Shown piece after piece: positions 50,852 to 59,115 of a DNA stretch of 64,000 nucleotides. Source of the stretch: Paenibacillus humicola (lineage in GTDB: Bacteria; Bacillota; Bacilli; Paenibacillales; Paenibacillaceae); contig NZ_JAQGPL010000001.1 of the NCBI RefSeq assembly GCF_028826105.1, positions 4,800,501 through 4,864,500 on the forward strand. Direction: 5' to 3'. Numbering within the stretch: the stretch's first letter is position 1; each line of letters begins with the position of its first letter. A program made the position numbers and the translations under genes. Under the pieces are notes generated by a model. The model worked only from the letters and a program-made list of their open reading frames with translations, was not told the DNA's origin and made no database searches.

Positions 50852-51295
50852 TTAGTCCTGTTCAGGGTACATCCCAGTAGAGATGGCGATTCGATTCCAA
50901 GAGTTGATGGCATTGATCGCCATAATAATTGCTACATATTCTTCCTCGCTTACATGCTTTCGCACTCTCTCGTATAAATCCTGTGACACACCACCGTGTG
51001 AAATACGGGTCACTGCTTCTGTGAGTTCTAGAACTGCTCTTTCTTTATCCGTATAGAACGGTGCTTCACGCCATGCATTCAGTAAATATATCCGCTGCTC
51101 AGACTCGCCCATCTTCCGTGCTTCCTTTGTGTGCATGTTAATGCAAAAAGCGCAGCCGTTGATTTGCGATGCTTTGATTTTAATGAGTTCATACAGCTTT
51201 GGATCCAATCCACTTGTCTTAATGAATCCTTCCAGCTTCAGCATGGTTTGGAAAGCTTCCGGACTTGTTTTCGTATAGTCAAATCTAACTTGCAT
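50852..51295 (-). CDS. carboxymuconolactone decarboxylase/AhpD-like protein
   Basis: A 147-residue CMD-fold protein. The AhpD-type redox motif CxxC occurs in QINGCAFCINMHTKEARK with the associated His, so it is likely an alkylhydroperoxidase-like protein rather than a decarboxylase. Other family blocks are LYELIKIKASQ, AWREAPFYTDKERAVLELTEAVTRI and YVAIIMAINAINSWNRIAI. It has GGAGGAG upstream. It is divergent from an Rrf2 regulator across a 220-nt region that contains a large palindrome overlapping its promoter. Confidence 0.93.
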   Translation of the reverse strand: MQVRFDYTKTSPEAFQTMLKLEGFIKTSGLDPKLYELIKIKASQINGCAFCINMHTKEARKMGESEQRIYLLNAWREAPFYTDKERAVLELTEAVTRISHGGVSQDLYERVRKHVSEEEYVAIIMAINAINSWNRIAISTGMYPEQD

Positions 51296-51341
51296 GGTGA
51301 TCTCCTCCGTGTGTAAGTTATTTTGTTTTGATCATATCATC

Positions 51342-51400
51342 GATATATAAAATCGACGATTATATATATCGACAATATAATTTTATAGCTGGATTGTCAA
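51342..51400 (-). promoter_or_regulatory. promoter of the CMD gene with Rrf2-type operator
   Basis: On the minus strand TTGACA (51395-51400) and TATTGT (51372-51377) are 17 nt apart. Just downstream of the -10 is an inverted repeat TCGATATATA...TATATATCGA (51342-51371). A repressor bound there would block the start. The divergent Rrf2 gene is the obvious candidate for binding. Confidence 0.62.
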
Positions 51401-51446
51401 TCAGTAAACAGATGGCTCTTTCGCAAAAAATTTTTCAAACCTTTGT

Positions 51447-51476
51447 TTGACAAAGAGTTATTAAGCCACCTAAGAT
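51447..51476 (+). promoter_or_regulatory. promoter of the Rrf2 gene
   Basis: TTGACA (51447-51452) and TAAGAT (51471-51476) are 18 nt apart. The gene begins about 40 nt downstream. Confidence 0.6.
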
Positions 51477-51515
51477 GTTTAGTATCAAGTTTGCTTTATG
51501 AAAGCAGGTGTTTCT

Positions 51516-52019
51516 ATGCAGTATAGTATTGGAGTTGAGTATTCACTACATTGCTTAGTTTATTTGATAGATATTCCTCCCGATACGACCATTGGTATTA
51601 AGGAACTATCCGCTTTTCAAGGAATTTCGGAAACCTACCTATCGAAGATGTTCGGTAAGTTAACTAAAGCGGGTATCGTTAGCTCCATTCCGGGGGTAAA
51701 AGGTGGATATAAATTAGCAAAACCTCCTGCGGAGATCTCATTTTGGGATGTCGTAGAAGCTGTTGAAGGTGCGACCCCCATTTTTCAATGTAAAAACATT
51801 AAAAATAACAGTTATCTTTGCCAAGATGAGGATTTTGAGGCATGTGCAAAAGCCACTCCCTGCATTATTAAATTATCGATGCTTGAGGCTGAAGAAAACA
51901 TGCGGAATACGTTACGCAACAAGTCCTTGAGTTGGCTAAATGATGAGCTTAATCGCGTATTAACACCTAAGGATCGCCAAAAAACACGCGATTTTTTTGC
52001 AAGCAGCAACAATGTCTAA
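51516..52019 (+). CDS. Rrf2-family transcriptional regulator
   Basis: A 167-residue Rrf2-type winged-helix protein. It starts MQYSIGVEYSLHCLVYLIDI, with TIGIKELSAFQGISETYLSKMFGKLTKAGIV as HTH, SIPGVKGGYKLAKPPAEISF as wing and WDVVEAVEG. Four Cys (FQCKN, YLCQD, EACAK, TPCII) in residues about 90-120 could bind an Fe-S cluster or be redox switched. Canonical IscR/NsrR have three in a different spacing, so the ligand is uncertain. ATG at 51516 with AGGTG upstream matches family starts. It is divergent from the AhpD-like gene and likely regulates it. Confidence 0.9.
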   Translation: MQYSIGVEYSLHCLVYLIDIPPDTTIGIKELSAFQGISETYLSKMFGKLTKAGIVSSIPGVKGGYKLAKPPAEISFWDVVEAVEGATPIFQCKNIKNNSYLCQDEDFEACAKATPCIIKLSMLEAEENMRNTLRNKSLSWLNDELNRVLTPKDRQKTRDFFASSNNV

Positions 52020-52080
52020 GGGTGGGCAGATATAAGATCTATAATCCTTGATAAACCGCAGTTTACTACTTCTATAAGGA

Positions 52081-52117
52081 AGCCCGCAGATACCATTCTG
52101 TCTGCGGGCCTTATTTA
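52081..52117 (+). terminator. intrinsic terminator after the Rrf2 gene
   Basis: GCCCGCAGA-taccattctg-TCTGCGGGC is followed by CTTATTTATG. It lies about 60 nt after the stop codon. The opposite gene ends at 52188. Confidence 0.75.
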
Positions 52118-52187
52118 TGCTCGAAGCCGCATCAAGAACGGCTACTACTCCTTCTTAAAATCGTTACGATGAGCCTGGGTAACGTGC

Positions 52188-53309
52188 TTACACAACCGGA
52201 AACCAGCCAGGCACACTTAAAAGCAAATTCCACATGGGATCCGGTATGACCAGTTCTTTTTGAGCCGATTTCGGCAAGGTCGTTCGGATATGGGCATCCC
52301 GATTACTTTGAACCTTCTCGACCCACTTGGGCTCCATAATGATAGCATGCGCCAAAGCCACTAAAGATACTCCGGTGTCCAGAGCCTTGGCAACATCTTC
52401 TGGCGAAGAAAGCCCTCCCACTCCAATTATGGCGACTCGATTAGCTGCCCTTTCTTGAATGCGAAGGATGCGTGATTGGGTATCCTCCTTATCGCGAATT
52501 GATCCATCCCAAAAGCCTCTTACCGACACATGAATGTAATCGAGCTCCTGTTCGGCCAAAGCGTCCACCAAATGCAGCGTGTCTTCCATTGTAATGCCCG
52601 GATTTTCTATTTCTTCAGGAGATACTCGATACCCGACGACGAACGGCTCTTTGGCATGGGCAGCGACAACATGTTTCACATTGTTGATGACGGCAAGTGG
52701 AAACGCCATTCTTTTTTCAATCGTGCCTCCCCACCGATCGGATCTGCGGTTAGAATGAGGGGAAAAGAATTGTTGAATCAAGTACGTATTTGCGCCGTGA
52801 ATTTCGACACCGTTAAAGCCTGCTTCAATGGCTCTACGAGTTGCTTCGCCGAAAGCATTAATGATGTCATGGATTTCTTCTTCTGTCATTTCCCTCGGGA
52901 CAACCGAGCCCTGACGTGCTGCTGCTATTGCGCTGGCGCTAATCGGCTGCTGCCCGCCAATTAAATCTTGCGATGTCATTCTCCCAGCATGGAAAATTTG
53001 TAAAATTGCCTTCGATCCTTGATCTTGAATCGTGCGCGAAAGTTTGGCCAACCCAGGAATACAAGCATCACTATCCGCACCGAGTTCGTTTACATAAGCC
53101 TTACCTTCCGGCGTAACATGTGCACAAGCTGTAATAACTGCACCGACGCCCCCTGCCCGCTCTTGATAATAAGCCAGTTCTTGCTCTGACACGGTTCCAT
53201 CCTCATGAGAGGAGGAATTGGTCATCGGTGCCATAAGCACCCGATTTCTGAGTTGTACGCCTGAACGAAAGGTCAAAGGTTCAAAGATCGGTTCATAGTT
53301 TGTTTTCAT
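52188..53309 (-). CDS. Old-yellow-enzyme family NADH:flavin oxidoreductase
   Basis: A 373-residue FMN-dependent TIM-barrel reductase. Family blocks are FRSGVQLRNRVLMAPMTNSSS, GVGAVITACAHVTPEGKAY, SKAILQIFHAGRM, AIEAGFNGVEIHGANTYLIQ, QFFSPHSNRRSDRWGGT and ANRVAIIGVGGLSSPEDVAKAL. It fits the YqiG/BaiCD-type group without the Fe-S and FAD domains of 2,4-dienoyl-CoA reductases. Active-site His and Asn are in HGANTYLI. It probably reduces activated C=C bonds of electrophiles. Its neighbours (AhpD-like, FrnE-like) fit an oxidative/electrophile stress set. Confidence 0.93.
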   Translation of the reverse strand: MKTNYEPIFEPLTFRSGVQLRNRVLMAPMTNSSSHEDGTVSEQELAYYQERAGGVGAVITACAHVTPEGKAYVNELGADSDACIPGLAKLSRTIQDQGSKAILQIFHAGRMTSQDLIGGQQPISASAIAAARQGSVVPREMTEEEIHDIINAFGEATRRAIEAGFNGVEIHGANTYLIQQFFSPHSNRRSDRWGGTIEKRMAFPLAVINNVKHVVAAHAKEPFVVGYRVSPEEIENPGITMEDTLHLVDALAEQELDYIHVSVRGFWDGSIRDKEDTQSRILRIQERAANRVAIIGVGGLSSPEDVAKALDTGVSLVALAHAIIMEPKWVEKVQSNRDAHIRTTLPKSAQKELVIPDPMWNLLLSVPGWFPVV

Positions 53310-53445
53310 TTTAGATTTACTCCCCTGCTAGTAAAGTTGCCCTGAGAAAAAAATGATGTTTGCAAATTATACAAATCAGACTGTCAGCCATTAAGGGCTT
53401 CGAAACTCAATTCATTTTGGGTCGCCTCTAAGAACGCGGATCAAT

Positions 53446-54168
53446 TTATATGTTGCACACGCCGTTTTCCCCACAGATACCGCCCTCGAAATTTCCGTTT
53501 GCCCCATTGTCAATCATCTGCAGAGGATGTTCCTCTCTCCAGACTTGTTCAATTACATCGAGGAATGCATCACTGCTTCTTACCCCAGAGACGGCATACT
53601 TATCATTGAAAATATAGAACGGTGTTCCGGCAATTCCCTTTCTGGATCCGTTTTGGCGTTCCTTCTTGACCGTATCCTTGTATCGATCAGTTGATAGCAT
53701 GGCAAGAACTTCACTGGCGTCAAGACCGCTCTCGCCAGCTAACATAGCTAATGTCTCATGATCGCTGATATCCAATGCATCAGTAAAGTAAGCCTTATAA
53801 ATGGAAGCCATCCATGCCGCTGCTTTGCCCTGTTCCTGCGCAAAAATCTCCACGCGTAGAGCATCTGTCGTATTGGATGGAATCAATGTGTCAAGATTAT
53901 AGGTGAGGCCAACACTTTTGCCCATCTGGATCACCGCTTTATTACCTTCTCTTACAAAGTCAGGGGACATTCCGCCACCATGAATCTCGGCTGTCCAATC
54001 ATAATAATTTTTTCCAGTTTTGCTGGGAGCATCAGGGAATAGCTGGAACGGTCTGTAGATGACTTCTACTTGATCCTTTTGACCGAATTGTTCTAGAGCT
54101 TTATCTAAATTCGTTTTACCGATATAACACAACGGGCACATGATATCCGACCAAACTTCAATTTTCAT
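53446..54168 (-). CDS. DsbA/FrnE-family oxidoreductase
   Basis: A 240-residue thioredoxin-fold protein. The redox site is CPLC in EVWSDIMCPLCYIGKTNLDKAL (about residues 10-13). The cis-Pro motif is GIAGTPFYIFNDKYAVSGVR at about 175, and a helical insertion lies between. This is the FrnE/HCCA-isomerase type, which acts in the cytoplasm since no signal is present. Its last residues (GGICGENGVCNI) contain two further Cys, also seen in other FrnE homologs. ATG at 54168 is chosen; an in-frame ATG two codons upstream is possible. Divergent from the TetR gene with a shared operator candidate. Confidence 0.92.
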   Translation of the reverse strand: MKIEVWSDIMCPLCYIGKTNLDKALEQFGQKDQVEVIYRPFQLFPDAPSKTGKNYYDWTAEIHGGGMSPDFVREGNKAVIQMGKSVGLTYNLDTLIPSNTTDALRVEIFAQEQGKAAAWMASIYKAYFTDALDISDHETLAMLAGESGLDASEVLAMLSTDRYKDTVKKERQNGSRKGIAGTPFYIFNDKYAVSGVRSSDAFLDVIEQVWREEHPLQMIDNGANGNFEGGICGENGVCNI

Positions 54169-54315
54169 GATCATTCCGCCTCTCTTCCGTAATTTTTTAG
54201 AGCTCTACATTTTTATATTTTCAACATGATTAGACGACATCTGTTGATTAACTCAAATGTATTGATTTACATTATAAAGAGTCCATACTGTATCTCAATG
54301 TTCAAAAAAGTGATT

Positions 54316-54335
54316 TGTGTCATGTAATTGACACA
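54316..54335. promoter_or_regulatory. TetR-type operator candidate
   Basis: TGTGTCA and TGACACA, separated by TGTAAT, form a perfect inverted repeat with 7-bp arms. It lies 49-68 nt upstream of the TetR start in the region between the divergent FrnE-like and TetR genes. Size and position fit a TetR autoregulatory site. Confidence 0.68.
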
Positions 54336-54383
54336 TCGTTCAAATTTGATCAGAAACATAAGCCGAGGGGAGGTCATAACACC

Positions 54384-54971
54384 ATGTCGAAAGTAGACAG
54401 AAGAACCATCAAGACGAAGGAAGCCATTTATCAAGCTCTGATTGAATTGATGTCCGAGAAAGACTTCGATACGATTACGATTAACGATATCTCGAATAGA
54501 GCCGATATTCACAGGGGTACAGTTTATCTTCATTATTCGGACAAATTTGATTTGCTCGACAAAGCGATTAAAGAACATTTGGGCAATATGTTGGAATTTT
54601 GCATTCTATCAAAACTTCCAGAGGAAAAATTCAATCTTGATCTTTCCCTTCTGCCGATGTTTCTTTATTTTGAAGCACACTTTTCTTTTTATTTCACGAT
54701 CCTTACCAACAAAGGTACCTCTTGTTTTCAGGAGCAATTGATTCAATTAGTCAAAAACGGAATAATTGAACGACTGAAAGTAAGCGGGAATTACGAGGAA
54801 GGCAACAAAGAGGTTGCCGTTCAATTTATGTTATCAGCATACGTTGGCGTCGTGGAATGGTGGATCAAAAACAAGATGCCCCTGTCTCCGCAGAATGTTG
54901 CCGAGCAGTTATGGGACATGTTAGAAATGTATTATGCACAAAAAAATTCTACCAAAAAGTCGGACGAATAA
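54384..54971 (+). CDS. TetR/AcrR-family regulator
   Basis: A 195-residue regulator. The HTH is residues about 8-53 (KTKEAIYQALIELMSEKDFD, TITINDISNRADIHRGTVYLHYSDKFDLLDKAI). The C-terminal helical domain (FYFTILTNKGTSCFQEQLIQ, GVVEWWIKNKMPLSPQNVAEQLW) resembles the TetR_C_7/YxaF-like dimerisation domains that bind small ligands. ATG at 54384 has GAGGGGAGG upstream. It is divergent from the FrnE-like gene and probably controls it. Confidence 0.93.
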   Translation: MSKVDRRTIKTKEAIYQALIELMSEKDFDTITINDISNRADIHRGTVYLHYSDKFDLLDKAIKEHLGNMLEFCILSKLPEEKFNLDLSLLPMFLYFEAHFSFYFTILTNKGTSCFQEQLIQLVKNGIIERLKVSGNYEEGNKEVAVQFMLSAYVGVVEWWIKNKMPLSPQNVAEQLWDMLEMYYAQKNSTKKSDE

Positions 54972-55034
54972 TTTCTTGCAAGATCAACATCTCACAGTCC
55001 TCGAAGCGATACGAGTTCGAAAACTTGTTACCGA

Positions 55035-55074
55035 CAAAAAAATCCCGATCCGGCCAGATAGACCGGATCGGGAT
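55035..55074 (-). terminator. strong intrinsic terminator of rlmD
   Basis: Perfect 12-bp stem ATCCCGATCCGG/CCGGATCGGGAT with a 9-nt loop. On the minus strand it is followed by TTTTTTT. The same stem may end the plus-strand TetR transcript, but that side lacks T residues. Confidence 0.92.
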
Positions 55075-55132
55075 AGCTTACTGAACACCGTGAACGTCAT
55101 AAATCGCGCAAAGAGTTGAAAACAAAGGATTT

Positions 55133-56824
55133 CTACGTATCGATTCGTTGTATTCCTATTACGCACTCCACATGCGCCGTGTGAGGGAACATGTCGACCG
55201 GCTGGATCCACTCCAAATTGAAGCCTGATTCGAACAGGAAACGGCAGTCCTTGGCAAGCGTTGACGGATTGCAGGAGACGTAGACGAAACGCTTCGGCTT
55301 CGTGTCGACGATCGTCTGCAAAAGGCGCGGGTCGCAGCCGGTACGCGGCGGGTCGACAACGATGACGTCGGGGCGGAACCCGCGCTCCGTCCAGCGGGGG
55401 AGCAGCTCCTCCGCTTTCCCGGCATAGAAGCGGGCGTTGGTCCGCCCATTCAGGGCGGCGTTGCGCTCCGCATCGTCCACCGCCTCGCGGATCGTTTCGA
55501 TGCCCCGCACTTCGCGGGCGAACGGAGCCAGCCAAAGCGCAATCGTGCCCGTGCCGCAATACGCGTCGACCACGGTTTCCGAGCCGGTCAGCGCCGCCGC
55601 TTCCCGTACCGCGTCGTACAGCTTGGTCGTTTGGGCCGGATTCAGCTGGAAGAATGCCCGAGGCGACAGGGCGAACCGCAGCTCGCCGAGCTCCGTCTCC
55701 AGCGCCGGTTTGCCCCAGAGCAGGACGGTCCGCTCGCCGAATACGAGCGGCGTCCTGTCCTTGTTCACGTTCACGGAAATCGACGTGATCGCGGGAATGT
55801 CCCGCCGGATGGCCGCGACGAGGCGATCGCGGCCTTCGAACCGCTCTTCCGCGGCGACGAGCGTCAGCTGCAGCTCGCCTGCCGCAGGCGCGACGCGCAG
55901 CACGACGGTGCGCAGCCCGCGTCCGCGCTCGCCAAGCGGCACGCCGCACTGCTCCGCACAGCGGAGCACGGCGGCGGCCGCCGCGTTCAAGGCGGGGTGC
56001 TGGACCGCGCACCCCGCAATGTCAACGAGCCGATGGCTGCCCGGCTCGTACAATCCAAGCGCAGGCCGCCCGCCTGGGCCTCGGCCTGCCTGCAGCTGAG
56101 CCTTGTTGCGATAGCCCCAAGGCTCGTCCATCCCCAGCATGGGGCGGAGCGGCAGCGCCGCCCCCTCGATGCCCGCATAGCGCGAGAACGCCTCGCGCAC
56201 CAGCTCTTCCTTGGCCGCCAGCTGCCCGGCATACGAGAGATGCTGCAGCTGGCAGCCGCCGCATGCCTCATAGACCGGGCACGCAGGCTCGATTCGCTCC
56301 GGTGAGCGCTTCTCAATCTCCGTCAGCTCCGCGACGAGCCGGTTCTTCTCCGCCGCCGTGACGCGCGCTTTGACGACTTCGCCCGGGAGCGCCCCCGGCA
56401 CGAACACCGCTTTGCGGCGGAAATAGCCGACGCCCTCGCCGTTAATGCCGATTCTCTTGATCGTGACGACGATCCGGTCGCCTACCCGCACGTCGTCGGC
56501 CGATGCTCGCTGAGCGCCGTGAATCCGCACCGCGGCAGCGTCCGCCGGCTTGCCAGCGAAGCCCCGCCCACGCCGGGTGCTTTTATCCGCGCGGCCCGCC
56601 TCACCTTGGCTTCCCTTCGTCTCCGCCATGCCCGCGAAGCCCCGCTCACGCCGGGCGCTTCCGCCTGCGCGGCCCGCCTCGCCTCGGCTTCCTTTCGTCT
56701 CCGCCATGCCCGCAAAGCCCCGCTCACGCCGGGTACTTTCGCCCGCGCGGCCCGCCTCACCTCGGCTTCCTTTCGTCCCCGGCAGCGCCTGGCCGGCGCG
56801 ATTTTTGCCTGCACGTTTGTCCAT
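55133..56824 (-). CDS. rlmD: 23S rRNA m5U methyltransferase RlmD, with basic repetitive N-terminal extension
   Basis: A 563-residue TrmA/RlmD-type enzyme. The first 110 residues are not part of the family core: they contain three copies of a 26-residue KGSRGEAGRAG-RRERGFAGMAE unit and are Arg/Gly-rich. The TRAM domain follows (VGDRIVVTIKRIGINGEGVGYFRRKAVFVPGALPGEVV). The 4Fe-4S Cys set is ACPVYEACGGCQLQHL. SAM and catalytic motifs are VVDAYCGTGTIALWLAP, VVDPPRTGCDPRLLQ (catalytic Cys) and FVYVSCNPSTLAKDC. It methylates uridine in 23S rRNA. An extension of this type could bind RNA. A DinR-like box lies upstream. Confidence 0.93.
   Translation of the reverse strand: MDKRAGKNRAGQALPGTKGSRGEAGRAGESTRRERGFAGMAETKGSRGEAGRAGGSARRERGFAGMAETKGSQGEAGRADKSTRRGRGFAGKPADAAAVRIHGAQRASADDVRVGDRIVVTIKRIGINGEGVGYFRRKAVFVPGALPGEVVKARVTAAEKNRLVAELTEIEKRSPERIEPACPVYEACGGCQLQHLSYAGQLAAKEELVREAFSRYAGIEGAALPLRPMLGMDEPWGYRNKAQLQAGRGPGGRPALGLYEPGSHRLVDIAGCAVQHPALNAAAAAVLRCAEQCGVPLGERGRGLRTVVLRVAPAAGELQLTLVAAEERFEGRDRLVAAIRRDIPAITSISVNVNKDRTPLVFGERTVLLWGKPALETELGELRFALSPRAFFQLNPAQTTKLYDAVREAAALTGSETVVDAYCGTGTIALWLAPFAREVRGIETIREAVDDAERNAALNGRTNARFYAGKAEELLPRWTERGFRPDVIVVDPPRTGCDPRLLQTIVDTKPKRFVYVSCNPSTLAKDCRFLFESGFNLEWIQPVDMFPHTAHVECVIGIQRIDT
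56540..56776. repeat. three 78-bp in-frame tandem repeats in rlmD
   Basis: The repeat unit encodes TKGSRGEAGRAG-S-RRERGFAGMAE-type 26-mers. Three successive copies occupy about residues 17-95 of RlmD, the last diverged. Nucleotide copies are highly similar, suggesting recent expansion. Confidence 0.75.
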
Positions 56825-56867
56825 CGTCTTCGGTCCCCGTTCCGTAACGTTCTCGTTCCACTATATC

Positions 56868-56883
56868 ATGAACGCACGTTCAT
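56868..56883. promoter_or_regulatory. DinR/LexA-like box candidate before rlmD
   Basis: ATGAACGCACGTTCAT contains GAAC-GCAC-GTTC, the core GAAC-N4-GTTC of Gram-positive DinR/LexA boxes. Outer bases differ from the full CGAAC...GTTCG consensus. It overlaps the likely promoter of rlmD (TATAGT on the minus strand just downstream). Confidence 0.5.
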
Positions 56884-56886
56884 GTT

Positions 56887-57864
56887 CTAATACGACCGCA
56901 CCGTGCGCGCGATAAGCCGCTGCAGGTCCCGCACCCGGTTCGGCGTGTTCGACGTGGAACTGCTCAGCATATCGCATAGGGCAACGAGATCCTCGAGCTT
57001 GGACAGAAGCTTCCAGTTTCCCTCCAGCTTCCCGCCCTGCGCCAGGTAAGCCGCGACCGCATGCTTTTCGAATCGCGAACCGTCCTCTTCATATCGCAGC
57101 AGGTTGGCGATGTCCGCGTTCCGGCTAAAGGCAAACGAATCCTCCCAGTCGAGCACGGCCGAAACCTCCCAGCCCGCCGAACCCTGCCGCACCAAAATAT
57201 TCAGGCCGTTATAGTCCGAATGGACGAGAACCGGCGTTTCCCCGCTTTCCGATAATAACGGGGCGTATTTTTGGGCAAAGGACCGGACCTCCCGCGACAG
57301 CTCCCCGCCCAGCCACTCGCCGCAAGGTTCATGGGAGAGGCTGTTTTCGATGAAGGAGAGGAACCGTTCGCCGCTCATTTCGATGCGCTCGGTTACGTGA
57401 AAATGCCGGTCGAAAAACCCGGATTCGGCAAAAGGGTGACGGTGAATGTCCGCCAGCACGCTTCCCGCAGACGCCGCGGCCGACGCGATATCCTCCGGGC
57501 TGCTGTTCTGCATGACATCGCGCAGCAGCACGCCTTCCTTCCATTCCAGCACCGCCCACGGCTTGGGAAACGAGCTGCAGCTCGTGTCGGCATAGAGGAA
57601 GTCGGCGACCGGCACCGTTTCCCGGATCAGCCGCGCAATCGCCAGCTCTTTTTCCGCGGTTTCCGTTCCCATCCTGTACAACCGGACGACATAAGGCACA
57701 TCGCTTCCGTCGAGTGTGATTTTATAATTCACGTTGCTGAGCCCAATCCCGATCCGTTCGGCTGCCGCGATCTTGCGATGGGGAAAAGCCGGGCGAACAA
57801 TCTCGCTGATCTGCAGCACATCATAGTGGACCGGCGGCAATATGCGTTCCCAACCTTCTTTCAT
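56887..57864 (-). CDS. APH-like (aminoglycoside phosphotransferase-fold) kinase
   Basis: A 325-residue kinase-like protein. The ATP-binding loop region is AAERIGIGLSNVNYKITLDG with VPYVVRLYRMG. The catalytic HxDxxxxN is VLVHSDYNGLNILV (about residues 212-225) and the metal Asp is in VSAVLDWEDSFAF. This fold includes aminoglycoside, choline and homoserine kinases. The N-terminal ILPPVHYDVLQISEIV and the general divergence do not match a named subgroup I know, so substrate is unknown. ATG at 57864 has AGAGGAGGAG upstream; the longer ORF has no site. Divergent from the LeuB-like gene. Confidence 0.88.
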   Translation of the reverse strand: MKEGWERILPPVHYDVLQISEIVRPAFPHRKIAAAERIGIGLSNVNYKITLDGSDVPYVVRLYRMGTETAEKELAIARLIRETVPVADFLYADTSCSSFPKPWAVLEWKEGVLLRDVMQNSSPEDIASAAASAGSVLADIHRHPFAESGFFDRHFHVTERIEMSGERFLSFIENSLSHEPCGEWLGGELSREVRSFAQKYAPLLSESGETPVLVHSDYNGLNILVRQGSAGWEVSAVLDWEDSFAFSRNADIANLLRYEEDGSRFEKHAVAAYLAQGGKLEGNWKLLSKLEDLVALCDMLSSSTSNTPNRVRDLQRLIARTVRSY

Positions 57865-57975
57865 GCGGCTCCTCCTCTTATAGGAAAAAACTATTTTGTC
57901 TATTTCATATATATATTTCACTAATAACAGGATCTGGATTAGAATCATCTAAAAATCAATTTCCAGGAGGCCCCT

Positions 57976-59076
57976 ATGACAAAGATCGGCGTGTTGAAAG
58001 GCGATTACATCGGCCCCGAAGTGATGCAGGAAGCGTTGAACATCCTGAGCGTGATCGAAGCGCACCGTCAGCTTCGGTTCGACCTTGTTCCGCTGGAAGC
58101 CGGCGGCGAAGCATACGACAAATACGGCGAGCATCTTCCGGCACACACGCTGGCACGCGCCGAGAAATGCGACGCTCTGCTGAAAGGCCCGTTCGGCGGT
58201 CCGCCGGAGGAGCTGAACCATCCGAAATGGTCGGGCATCGAGCGTGAAGCCATTCTTCCGCTGCGCAAGCATTTTCATCTTTATGCCAATTTCAGGGAAA
58301 CGAAAATCGACGAGCCGCTCTTGCATCTGTCTCCCATTAAAGAACAGCGGATTCGAGATGTCAATTTCGTCATCGTCCGCGAGCTGATATCCGGTATGTA
58401 TTTTGGCGAAAAGAAAGAGCGAATCGTGCAGGGTGAAAGGGAATATGCCGATGTGGAGGCGTATACCGAATCGGAAATCCGAAGCATTGCCGTCAAAGCG
58501 TTCGAATGGGCCGGGAAACGAAGACGAAAGGTCACGCTGGTCGCGAAGTCGAACGTGCTGAAAAGCAGCGTGCTGTGGCGGGAAATCGCGGCGGAAACGG
58601 CGGCGGCCTTCCCGGGCATCGAACTCGATTACCTCCATGCCGATAGCGCAGCCATGCAGCTGATCTTAAACCCGAAACAGTTCGATGTTATACTGACGAG
58701 CAATCTGTTCGGCGATATTTTGTCGGATGAAGCTGCCGTGCTGCCGGGCTCGATCGGGCTGGTTCCGTCCGCAAGTCTCGGCGATTCCGGCTTCGGGCTG
58801 TATGAGCCGATCCATGGGTCCGCACCGGCCATCGCAGGGCGTAATGCCGCTAATCCAATCGGCGCCATTCGATGCGTCGCTTTGATGCTGCGGCATACGT
58901 TTCGATTGGAAGCCGAAGCCGCCGCCATTGAAGACGCGGTCAAGGGAACGCTGGAATCCGGCTATCGTACGGCCGATTTATACACGGAGCTGGACGACCC
59001 CCGCAAGCTGCTGGGCACCAAAGAAATGGGCGAATGCATCGCCTTAGCATTGCGGGAGCGGCTGAAAGGCAGGTAA
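57976..59076 (+). CDS. isocitrate/isopropylmalate dehydrogenase-family protein
   Basis: A 366-residue beta-decarboxylating dehydrogenase. The N-terminal GDYIGPEVMQEAL carries Tyr in place of the usual Gly of GDGIGPEV. Substrate-binding Arg cluster RKHFHLYANFRETK and VRELISGMYFGEKKERI follow. The metal and NAD motifs are LSDEAAVLPGSIGLVPSASLGDSGFGLYEPIHGSAPAIAGRNAANPIGAI. It is not in a leu operon, so it may be a homoisocitrate, tartrate or other 2-hydroxyacid dehydrogenase rather than LeuB. AGGAGG precedes the ATG. Monocistronic. Confidence 0.88.
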   Translation: MTKIGVLKGDYIGPEVMQEALNILSVIEAHRQLRFDLVPLEAGGEAYDKYGEHLPAHTLARAEKCDALLKGPFGGPPEELNHPKWSGIEREAILPLRKHFHLYANFRETKIDEPLLHLSPIKEQRIRDVNFVIVRELISGMYFGEKKERIVQGEREYADVEAYTESEIRSIAVKAFEWAGKRRRKVTLVAKSNVLKSSVLWREIAAETAAAFPGIELDYLHADSAAMQLILNPKQFDVILTSNLFGDILSDEAAVLPGSIGLVPSASLGDSGFGLYEPIHGSAPAIAGRNAANPIGAIRCVALMLRHTFRLEAEAAAIEDAVKGTLESGYRTADLYTELDDPRKLLGTKEMGECIALALRERLKGR

Positions 59077-59115
59077 CGCCGCTTCCCGCATCCGGCCGGA
59101 GCCTGGAAGCAATAT

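Noticed and set aside
50852..51295. True carboxymuconolactone decarboxylase
   Set aside because: The CxxC and His of AhpD-type proteins are present and no aromatic-degradation genes are nearby.
54984..56012. 342-codon minus-strand frame
   Set aside because: Arg/Ala-rich shadow of rlmD in another frame.
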